Of a stretch of DNA of 64,000 nt, positions 57,538 through 64,000 are shown piece by piece. The position numbers and the translations under genes are program-made. The notes beneath the pieces were generated by a model. It did not search any database. It saw nothing but the letters and a program-made list of their open reading frames with translations, and had not been told where the DNA came from. Within the stretch, counting starts at the first letter, position 1, and every line of letters starts with the position of its first letter. Source of the stretch: CAJQQY01 sp964564545 (lineage in GTDB: Bacteria > Bacteroidota > Bacteroidia > Chitinophagales > Saprospiraceae); contig CAZMBP010000095.1 in assembly GCA_964564545.1 (NCBI GenBank), positions 1 to 64,000 of the forward strand, read 5' to 3'.

Positions 57538-60174
57538 ATGGGCGAAAGTTATAAATATCCGAAATCTGATAATTTTAAGTTTAGGGAACTTAAAGTGTAT
57601 TCATCGACTGAGTGGTTAGCTGATAATAAAAAGAAATATCGGCAGGTTTTTGACCGCTTCGATATTTCATATGTATATGCAGAGTTATCTTTCTATAATA
57701 AAATGTATGATGAAGAGGATTGGGAAATAGAAGTTGAGTTAAAATGTTTTTCCCTCAAAAAAGGACGAAAGGAATTATGCTCTTTGCCTTTTCGAAGAAA
57801 AGTAAGTAAATATGATCCAACTGTTTACATTCGTGAAGGTTGGGGAAATAAAAAGGAAGGCGTTTTTTGGAAGAAAGGAACTTATTATTGGGAGGCTTGG
57901 GTAGAAGGTGAAAAAGTGGCGACTAAATATTTTTATGTCGAAGATGCGGGGACAGAAGATTATGATGGAACAAGTGGATATTTAAGTGTTCAATCTCTTA
58001 AGCTTTACGAAGGACCTTATGATGATGTGACGAAGGATGATCGAGTTTATTTAAAAACCTTTAGTAGCGAAGAGACTCGATATATTTATGTGGAAATATT
58101 ATTGAAAAATGAACATGTCGATAAAAATTGGCAATGCGAATTATACACAAAATTTTATAATAACGCTCGCGAATTAAAAGGCCAGGTCGTCCGACTACAA
58201 AGGGTCGAAAAGAAAGATGAATTCATTAAAATGACTGCTGGTTGGGGATCGAATGTCAAAGGTTCTTGGCGGAGAGATTCTTATACAGCGGATTTGATAT
58301 TTATGGATCGGCTGATTGCGACGATTCCATTTGAGATTGATGATGACTTTGAAGAGGGAATTGCTGGTGTTCTTTTACCAAATCAACAAGCGCCTGTAAT
58401 CCTAGCTAATGAATTTGATCATGGACAAACTTTTGAAGAGGTCATGTCCAAAATGGATGACTTGATTGGATTGACGGAAATCAAACAACGAGTTCGAGAT
58501 CATGCTCAATATATTCAGTTTTTGCAATTAAGAAAAGATAAAGGATTTGAAGAAAAAGAAGAGATCAATGTTCATTCTGTCTTCGTTGGAAATCCTGGAA
58601 CTGGAAAAACGACTGTAGCTAAAATGATGGGGCAGTTGTATAAAAAAATGGGATTGTTGACTAAAGGACACGTTCATGAAGTTGATCGAGTTGATTTAGT
58701 TGGTGAATATATAGGACAAACTGCACCTAAAGTGAAAGAAGCAATTGAGAAAGCAAGAGGCGGTGTTTTATTTATAGATGAAGCATATTCTTTAGCTCGC
58801 TCAAATGATGATAGTAAAGATTTTGGACGAGAAGTGATTGAAATCTTGGTTCGAGAAATGTCGAATGGAAAAGGAGATATGGCAGTAATCGTTGCTGGTT
58901 ATCCAAAGGAAATGAAACATTTTATGGATTCAAATCCAGGTTTGAAATCTCGGTTTAAAATAAATTTTGAATTTACAGATTACCTACCTCAAGAACTTTC
59001 CCAGATTGCAGAATTTGCAAGTTTAGAAAAAGGTGTCAAGTTTACTCAAGAAGCAAAAGCTAAAATTGATTCATTAATCACTAATGCATTCCGGAATAGG
59101 GATAAGACATTTGGTAATGCTCGTTTTGTTCATGACTTAATTGAGGAAGCGAAAATTAACCTTGGTTTGCGTGTCATGTCAGGTTCGAATCCTAGAAGTT
59201 TGGATACAGACCAATTGTCCGTTATAGAATTCCAAGATGTGGTTAATATCAAAATTGAAAAGAAAAGAGAAATACCCTATATCCCTATTGATCGAAATCT
59301 TTTGACTGAGGCGTTGGATGAATTGAATAGTTTGATTGGAATGGAATCCATCAAAATTCAAATTCAAGAGATGGTTCAATTAGTCAAATATTTTAGAGAA
59401 ACGGGTAAAGATGTTTTAAACTCATTTTCATTGCATACCATTTTTGTTGGAAATCCAGGGACTGGAAAAACTACGGTAGCTCGGATTTTGACAAAAATTT
59501 ATAAAGCTTTGGGGGTTTTGGAAAGAGGGCAAATGGTGGAAACTGATCGTCAAGGATTGGTTGCTGGTTTCGTTGGGCAGACAGCTATCAAAACTGCAGA
59601 AAAAATTGATGCAGCTATGGGTGGTGTTTTGTTTATTGATGAAGCTTATGCTTTAACTGCTAAAACCGGTGGTGCTCATGGAGACTTTGGAGATGAGGCA
59701 ATTCAAACTATTCTAAAAAGGATGGAAGATAATCGAGGCGAGTTTTTCGTTTTTGCTGCAGGTTATCCTGATAATATGGAAAATTTCCTAAAAGCTAATC
59801 CAGGATTAAATTCTCGTTTTGATAAAACTTTAAAATTCGAAGATTACTCACCGGAAGATTTGAAGAAGATTGCTAAAATGATGTTGCTGGATCAAGGAGT
59901 AAGTATGACAGAACCTGCTTCCGATCATTTGGATAAATACCTTGCCTTTATGTATGAGTTCCGAGATAAATATTTTGGAAATGCTCGTGATGTCAGAAAA
60001 GTTGTGGTAGAAGCAGTTAAAAATATGAATCTTCGGTTGGCTGAAGTGCCTCAAGAAGACAGAAAAAAAGGAGAAGCAATGATCCTTACATTAGAAGATG
60101 TTAAGAACTTTAAATTAGATACCGATGACTTTACTTTTAATAAAAAGAAAATAGGATTCGGTAGGAATAAATAA
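57538..60174 (+). CDS. Double CbbX/EccA-type AAA+ ATPase with two N-terminal beta repeats
   Basis: An 878-residue cytoplasmic protein. N-terminal region has two related beta domains (about 15-136 and 150-268), both with W-x-[CE]-[EL]-type strands and ending GWG....G.W....Y...........F.I.D (GWGNKKEGVFWKKGTYYWEA; GWGSNVKGSWRRDSYTADLI). Two CbbX/CfxQ-type AAA+ domains follow: first (about 305-560) Walker A GNPGTGKT (351-358), GEYIGQTAPKVKEAI, Walker B VLFIDEAYSLA (410-420); second (about 590-850) GNPGTGKT (638-645), GFVGQTAIKTAEKI, VLFIDEAYALT. Both have intact catalytic residues, arginine-finger regions (NPGLKSRF, NPGLNSRF) and sensor 2 (FGNARFV, FGNARDV). Relatives remodel rubisco (CbbX) or act in type VII secretion (EccA), sporulation (SpoVK). 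Substrate here unknown; divergent from a ClpB-like gene. Confidence 0.85.
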   Translation: MGESYKYPKSDNFKFRELKVYSSTEWLADNKKKYRQVFDRFDISYVYAELSFYNKMYDEEDWEIEVELKCFSLKKGRKELCSLPFRRKVSKYDPTVYIREGWGNKKEGVFWKKGTYYWEAWVEGEKVATKYFYVEDAGTEDYDGTSGYLSVQSLKLYEGPYDDVTKDDRVYLKTFSSEETRYIYVEILLKNEHVDKNWQCELYTKFYNNARELKGQVVRLQRVEKKDEFIKMTAGWGSNVKGSWRRDSYTADLIFMDRLIATIPFEIDDDFEEGIAGVLLPNQQAPVILANEFDHGQTFEEVMSKMDDLIGLTEIKQRVRDHAQYIQFLQLRKDKGFEEKEEINVHSVFVGNPGTGKTTVAKMMGQLYKKMGLLTKGHVHEVDRVDLVGEYIGQTAPKVKEAIEKARGGVLFIDEAYSLARSNDDSKDFGREVIEILVREMSNGKGDMAVIVAGYPKEMKHFMDSNPGLKSRFKINFEFTDYLPQELSQIAEFASLEKGVKFTQEAKAKIDSLITNAFRNRDKTFGNARFVHDLIEEAKINLGLRVMSGSNPRSLDTDQLSVIEFQDVVNIKIEKKREIPYIPIDRNLLTEALDELNSLIGMESIKIQIQEMVQLVKYFRETGKDVLNSFSLHTIFVGNPGTGKTTVARILTKIYKALGVLERGQMVETDRQGLVAGFVGQTAIKTAEKIDAAMGGVLFIDEAYALTAKTGGAHGDFGDEAIQTILKRMEDNRGEFFVFAAGYPDNMENFLKANPGLNSRFDKTLKFEDYSPEDLKKIAKMMLLDQGVSMTEPASDHLDKYLAFMYEFRDKYFGNARDVRKVVVEAVKNMNLRLAEVPQEDRKKGEAMILTLEDVKNFKLDTDDFTFNKKKIGFGRNK

Positions 60175-60716
60175 GATTATGGTATGCGTGGTAAGGCTCA
60201 AAGTCGTGTCAAGCATATGATTTTAAGGTAGTCAGGTCACCATGCTATTCAATCTGAAGTAACTTTTTCTAAAAAGTTAAAAATGCCATCAGCAGCAATG
60301 TTGATGGCATTTTTATTTTGTAAAAAACTCTAACTGTTTGACAATCAAAGTATTAGATTCTAAAAAAATAGAAGCTAAATGGATTTCTATAAAAAAGAAA
60401 GATATTCTAGTTGTCACATTTTTTTTATTTATATGCGTTTTTTTTTGTGAATTAACAAACGTTGGCAAGGTATTTGAAAATAATATATTATAAAAATTCT
60501 TAATTGATTTTTTTGATGAACATAACATTTAGAATTATCCCAAAAGCAAGTCGCATTTTATAATCCCGTGTTTTTTGAATTCTTCTATTCAATAGAATAA
60601 GTACGAAGGTGAGTTACTTTTTTCTATTGAGTGGGAACAGCTGATAAATTATCAGCCTGCTTTTTCCACTAAAATGGAATAGAATTCTGATATTTTTTTA
60701 TCAAATTATAAAACAC
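60175..60716. other. 540-bp intergenic region
   Basis: A terminator at 60279-60316 for the CbbX-like gene, an AT-rich stretch without gene (60320-60580), the palindrome ATTCTATTCAATAGAAT (about 60586-60602), and the short stem GCTGATAA / TTATCAGC (about 60641-60658) ahead of the kinase-like gene. An open frame on the minus strand inside it is low-complexity and not believed. Confidence 0.5.
60279..60316 (+). terminator. Rho-independent terminator after CbbX-like gene
   Basis: Stem AAAAATGCCATCA / TGATGGCATTTTT with a ten-base loop and T-rich tail. Confidence 0.85.
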
Positions 60717-62162
60717 ATGTTTAGTACAGAGACAAAGGACAAAACTAACCCCTCTAAAAACCTATCTTTTTTAAAATTAGATATGTTTTCCCTTAAGGTG
60801 ATTCGCTTTCGACCCATCTTTTTGGTTCTTTTTGTAGTTGGTTTATTAGTCATTTTTTACCTAGCCGTTTTAAATCCCGATTTCATTTTTTCAATTATTT
60901 CTGGACTGGTACTTTTTGTAGCAGGTTTTTTCCTTTCCAATTTATTCTATTTGAATGCTAGTGGAAAGAAAGAAGACACCTTCAATAGAATGATAATTGA
61001 AAACTCTTCAGATTTATTTTTGATTTTTCAAGTCAAAAATGGTCGCTTCAAATATGTTAGTCCAGCAATCGAGAAGATGTTGGGTTATGATATGACTGCC
61101 GTTTTAGACTTATATGATTTGACATTTGTTCATCCTGCAGATCGGTTTGATTTGTATAATATTTTGGATAAAAGTTTCCTTCGATTGAATCGAAATTTTA
61201 ATACAAAATTGAGAATGATCAAAAGGGGAGGAGGAATTTGTTGGATTGATATTAAAGGTGATGTTCTCGTCGATGCTTCCAATGAATTGGAGTATGTGGT
61301 GATGAACTTGAGAGATATTACCAATGAACAAGAGCAAGCAATTGCGCAGCAACAATATCAAAAAAGTCTGGAACAATCTATCCAGAAAAATAATTTTAGA
61401 GCTCATGAATATGAGGAGATTGCTGACTTGATGTCTTCTTATGACTTAAAAGAACCGTTGCGTACGATCTCGAGTTATTCGCAATTAGTTCAACATCGAT
61501 ATTCTAAAAATTTGGATAGTGATGGAAGGCAATATTTACAATATACTGTCGATGGAGCAAATCGAATGGCTCGGATGATGGATGATATTTTGTCTTTTTC
61601 AAATGTGAGTTTGGAAAAATTTAAACCTCGTTTAGTGAAAGTGCAGAAAGCGGTGGAGGAAGTGAAACATGTATTAGGTAATGAAATTAAATCATCTAAT
61701 GCAAAAATAATTTGTGGGGAATTGCCTGAAGTAAAAGTTGATTTTATTCAATTTAAACAATTGCTCAAAAATTTATTTGAGAATGCATTGAAGTTCAGAG
61801 GTACACATGACCCAGTAATTGAGCTAGATGTTCAAGAAATGAATAATCATTTTTTATTCAAAGTGAGAGATAATGGAATTGGAATTTCAAAGGCTTATCA
61901 TGAATCTATTTTTGATGTTTTTGGAAAAATAAAAGAAGGTGGGAAAGCAAATGGAACTGGCGTAGGATTGGCAGTTTGTAAAAAAATAATTTCCAATCAC
62001 AACGGAAAGATTTGGGTGGAATCAAATGGAACTGGACAGGGGAGTGTGTTTTGTTTTACGATCCCTTTGAATTCTGAAAATGATGATTCTGAAAAAACAA
62101 ATTTAAGAAAAGAAGGATTTCAACCTGCGTTAACTTTCAAAAAGTTGAAGTTACACATGTAA
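60717..62162 (+). CDS. Membrane PAS sensor kinase-like protein lacking the phosphoacceptor histidine
   Basis: A 481-residue inner-membrane protein. Two spans (about 32-53 and 57-78) form a hairpin, then a PAS domain (about 90-205: SSDLFLIFQVKNGRFKYVSPAIEKMLGY ... VMNLRDITNEQE), a coiled linker, a dimerisation helix pair and an HATPase domain with intact boxes: N box LLKNLFENALKF, G1 VRDNGIGIS, F box FDVFGKI, G2 GTGVGLAVC. In this phytochrome-type kinase group the DHp helix reads SHDL-EPLRTISSY; here it is SSYDLKEPLRTISSY, with Tyr242 (TAT) instead of His (CAT/CAC). Autophosphorylation on His is therefore not expected. A second Met at 60783 (codon 23) is an alternative start. No response regulator adjacent. 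Confidence 0.85.
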   Translation: MFSTETKDKTNPSKNLSFLKLDMFSLKVIRFRPIFLVLFVVGLLVIFYLAVLNPDFIFSIISGLVLFVAGFFLSNLFYLNASGKKEDTFNRMIIENSSDLFLIFQVKNGRFKYVSPAIEKMLGYDMTAVLDLYDLTFVHPADRFDLYNILDKSFLRLNRNFNTKLRMIKRGGGICWIDIKGDVLVDASNELEYVVMNLRDITNEQEQAIAQQQYQKSLEQSIQKNNFRAHEYEEIADLMSSYDLKEPLRTISSYSQLVQHRYSKNLDSDGRQYLQYTVDGANRMARMMDDILSFSNVSLEKFKPRLVKVQKAVEEVKHVLGNEIKSSNAKIICGELPEVKVDFIQFKQLLKNLFENALKFRGTHDPVIELDVQEMNNHFLFKVRDNGIGISKAYHESIFDVFGKIKEGGKANGTGVGLAVCKKIISNHNGKIWVESNGTGQGSVFCFTIPLNSENDDSEKTNLRKEGFQPALTFKKLKLHM

Positions 62163-62585
62163 GAAATCGCTAAAAATAAAACAAGGAACAACAACAAACA
62201 CTTTGAAAAGTTGGAAGGGACGTGACTAATTTACGCATCAAAATAATTTCTAAATTTAAGACTTTCTCATATTACGTTTAGTAGATTTTTGGATAGTAAA
62301 TGTTATCGTTGAAATGGAAACTTTGTTTGGGGTTAGGGCTTTCTTTGATGAGCCTATAATTCCTAGTTATTCCAAAAACTATTTCAGACAAAGATTCAAC
62401 GTGCCGTTACTCCCTTCCTTTTTCTAAAAAGAAACTATCAAAAATTAGAAATAAAAACTTATAAAGTTTTTATTTCTTAGCGAAGTGTTTGATTCTCGAT
62501 ATTTCATTTTGGGATAAAACAACAAAGTCCTTCCAGATTTTAAAATCTGGAAGGACTTTGTTGTAAATAATTGATAATCAATTAC
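62163..62585. other. 420-bp gene-free region with a perfect 46-bp palindrome
   Basis: No coding sequence on either strand. It begins at the kinase-like gene stop and ends at the VOC gene stop (converging genes) and contains the palindrome at 62519-62564; the rest is AT-rich and unremarkable. Confidence 0.5.
62519..62564. repeat. Perfect 46-bp palindrome, possible bidirectional terminator
   Basis: 62519-62541 is the exact reverse complement of 62542-62564 (ACAACAAAGTCCTTCCAGAT ... ATCTGGAAGGACTTTGTTGT), with no loop. It is 21 bases from the end of the VOC gene and can end its transcript, although no long T-run follows. Confidence 0.85.
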
Positions 62586-63266
62586 TTAATAGTGAGTTTT
62601 TCCATTTTTGAACACCATATTGTAAACCTTATTTGAGGATTCAAATTCCACTTCAAAATCATTTGACTGAGCTGCTAATTTCGTTGGTAACCAATTTCTC
62701 CCATTTTTCACAACAATAAAAACTCCATTATAATCACCGACCCAGCAAAAGGTATCATTCAAATGATGTAGATCAATTAAGTGAATTTTGAATTGATTAA
62801 TGAGTTGTCGAGATACCTCCATGGGATTATCGACAGGCATTCCGATTTCATTAATTTTTAAAATTTGTTGGATATTAAAATTATCATCAGACTGAAAATT
62901 TAAAGATTCTCTTTCGATAAATTCAGCAATATTTCCATCCTCATCATAGAAATAAATCGCACGTCCTGTATGATTTTCTTTTGTTCCAAAATAGATGATT
63001 TTTTCACCATCTCTTTTGAGTAACTCAATTCCTTTATTTTCTAAAAAAACAATGGCTTGTTCTATTTTTTGATTTGGAATAAGAAAGGCAAAATGATAAA
63101 TAAAGTTACTCAGTTTGTCCTCTTCAAAAATCAATTGAGTACTTCCTGCTGAAATGGAAATTTTATTTTCCTCAAAAAAATTACTTTCGAAACCAAGTAC
63201 ATTTTTATAAAAATCATACTGAGCCGAAATGTCTTTTGAGTATAGTTTTATTTTACGTAATTCCAT
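62586..63266 (-). CDS. VOC (glyoxalase/dioxygenase fold) family protein
   Basis: I start at the ATG at 63266 (MELRKIKLYSKDISAQYDFY); a longer frame begins at 63395 but its extra 43 codons run through the hairpin repeat at 63299-63332 and into the neighbouring gene. The 226-residue product has one VOC domain at the N-terminus (about 1-125: YSKDISAQYDFYKNVLGFES, FAFLIPNQKIEQAIVFLENKGIELL, AIYFYDEDGNIAEFIERES) and a second, divergent VOC-like half (WVGDYNGVFIVVKNGRNWLPT). The metal-binding Glu may be EFIE. Function unknown (hydrolase, lyase or resistance types occur). It is downstream of, and probably co-transcribed with, a PNPOx-like gene. Confidence 0.75.
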   Translation of the reverse strand: MELRKIKLYSKDISAQYDFYKNVLGFESNFFEENKISISAGSTQLIFEEDKLSNFIYHFAFLIPNQKIEQAIVFLENKGIELLKRDGEKIIYFGTKENHTGRAIYFYDEDGNIAEFIERESLNFQSDDNFNIQQILKINEIGMPVDNPMEVSRQLINQFKIHLIDLHHLNDTFCWVGDYNGVFIVVKNGRNWLPTKLAAQSNDFEVEFESSNKVYNMVFKNGKTHY

Positions 63267-63298
63267 TGTTATAATTTTCAATTTCTTTGAAGCAGAAT

Positions 63299-63332
63299 TA
63301 TTCACAAGGTGAATGAAGTCACCTTGTGAATA
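63299..63332. repeat. Inverted repeat TATTCACAAGGTGA / TCACCTTGTGAATA
   Basis: Perfect 14-base arms (63299-63312, 63319-63332) with a six-base loop in the gap between the PNPOx-like and VOC genes. Same core as 16983-17016 and 41937-42014. Confidence 0.8.
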
Positions 63333-63351
63333 GGGGGAAAGAGGAACTAAA

Positions 63352-63996
63352 CTAAAGAAAAATATTTTTAACAGAAGGAGAAACTGGAATTCCATCTCTC
63401 ATTTTGTCATCGTCAATTGGTTTTTGATATACTCTCTCAATAGGAACTATACCAGTCCAAATATCTAAATCGTAATCCGCTTTATCATTATGACAACCTT
63501 CATTTCGAACTTTTGCAGAAGCTTCATTAATTTCGATTTCCAAAACTGTTGTCGCTTTTAATTCTTTGTCACTAGGCTGTCGAACTTCTTCCCAGCGACC
63601 TTTCAGTACTTGATCAGAAACAACTTTTAATGCAAATAAATTAGCTTCTTTTCCCTCCACTTTTTTAGCTTTTCCAAAGACAACAACTGACTCATAATTC
63701 ATTGAATGATGAAAAGCAGAATTGGCAAGAACTAATCCTGTCACACGATGCATACAAAAACACATATCAAACCCTTCCTCCAAATTTTTGATCATTCGTG
63801 AGCTTGCAGCCCCATGCAAATAGATTTTATTTTCATGTCTTCCATAGATAGTTGGAATAACAACTGGAACGCCTCGATGAACAAAACCGATGGTACAAGT
63901 ACTATCGTTATCTAAAATTTTATAGATCTCTTCTTGATCATAAATACCTCTTTTAGGTACTCGGCGAACTTTAGTTTTATCATTGACTTCTTTCAT
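63352..63996 (-). CDS. Pyridoxamine 5'-phosphate oxidase-like flavoprotein (NimA-type)
   Basis: A 214-residue FMN-binding split-barrel protein. The start ATG is at 63996, four bases from the window end, so it is complete. Family pattern: VRRVPKRGIYDQEEIYKILD at the N-terminus, then CTIGFVHRGVPVVIPTIYGRHENKIYLHGAASSRMIKNL and CFCMHRVTGLVLANSAFHHSMNYESVVVFGKAKKV, as in NimA/5-nitroimidazole reductase and DUF447-like pyridoxamine oxidases. FMN contacts expected near IPTIYGR and HSMNYESVVVFG. Role unproven: detoxification, F420/FMN reductions. The VOC gene follows by 85 bases with a hairpin between. Confidence 0.8.
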   Translation of the reverse strand: MKEVNDKTKVRRVPKRGIYDQEEIYKILDNDSTCTIGFVHRGVPVVIPTIYGRHENKIYLHGAASSRMIKNLEEGFDMCFCMHRVTGLVLANSAFHHSMNYESVVVFGKAKKVEGKEANLFALKVVSDQVLKGRWEEVRQPSDKELKATTVLEIEINEASAKVRNEGCHNDKADYDLDIWTGIVPIERVYQKPIDDDKMRDGIPVSPSVKNIFL

Positions 63997-64000
63997 GTTA

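Noticed and set aside
53918..60174. T6SS or extracellular contractile injection cluster (ClpV/AAA+)
   Set aside because: No sheath, tube, baseplate or spike genes are present in the window around the AAA+ genes.
60313..60528. Minus-strand open frame of 71 codons after the CbbX-like gene
   Set aside because: Low-complexity Lys/Phe/Asn sequence overlapping a terminator; no start signal or family pattern.
63267..63395. Longer VOC protein starting at 63395 with an apparent signal peptide
   Set aside because: The extension overlaps the neighbouring gene by 44 bases and translates the TCACAAGGTGA hairpin; the VOC fold begins at 63266.
1..64000. tRNA or rRNA genes and intact insertion sequences
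   Set aside because: No cloverleaf with the T-arm GTTCRANYC motif, no rRNA stretches and no transposase-like protein were found.

Overview
The window is AT-rich chromosomal DNA from a member of the Bacteroidota, most likely of the Saprospiria/Saprospiraceae type. Supporting features are type IX secretion (T9SS) cargo with both type A and type B (gliding-motility-associated) C-terminal sorting domains, a PorP/SprF protein, giant HYR/cohesin-like surface proteins, a GH109-type oxidoreductase-fold glycosidase with a Tat signal, a SusC-like TonB receptor, and TAnnTTTG-type -7 promoter boxes. The family assignment is inference; the phylum is well supported. HemF (oxygen-dependent) points to aerobic growth and KdsC to a Kdo-containing LPS.

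Layout. 1-1454: end of the trp operon (trpB partial, trpA, terminator). 1581-7603: a lipoprotein with an NlpC/P60-like but Cys-less core, an M42 peptidase, a GT-C membrane protein, a tiny membrane protein, the SRP RNA, a transaldolase and a histidine phosphatase. 7799-11674: a ThiF/MoeB-rhodanese fusion, a lipoprotein, a ClpX-like AAA+ ATPase without the zinc finger, and a DUF937-like protein. 11832-14120: a sigma/anti-sigma/outer-membrane-protein operon. 14226-19370: hydrolase, RNase HI, GH109 and TonB receptor. 19727-40848: surface and secretion region with two small T9SS type A cargo genes in tandem, then an operon of type B cargo - PorP/SprF - OmpA/PD40/SPOR, and a 2,651-residue type A cargo containing a dockerin-like and cohesin-like modules. 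40849-42045: a 1.2-kb gene-free region with inverted repeats. 42046-49290: BNR propeller protein, orphan LytTR regulator, nucleoside phosphorylase, ArsC/Spx-like protein, HemF and a lipoprotein. 49557-53542: a co-directional run fdx-iscX-kdsC-ubiA-like-maf-M28. 53918-60174: two large divergent AAA+ proteins. 60717-63996: a sensor-kinase-like protein, VOC protein and PNPOx-like flavoprotein.

Most unusual content. The ClpB-like protein at 53918-57211 has a degenerate first ATPase domain and a C-terminal segment that reads like the decoding (domain 2/4) part of class I peptide-chain release factors but without GGQ; it is divergent from a double CbbX-like AAA+ protein with two N-terminal beta repeats. 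The kinase at 60717-62162 has Tyr where the phosphoacceptor His should be. The giant surface proteins carry cohesin-like modules and a dockerin-like duplicated calcium loop. The intergenic spaces are filled with many different inverted repeats, two of which run into gene ends and provide the final codons and stop.

All calls come from reading the sequence and translations by eye; no database search was run.
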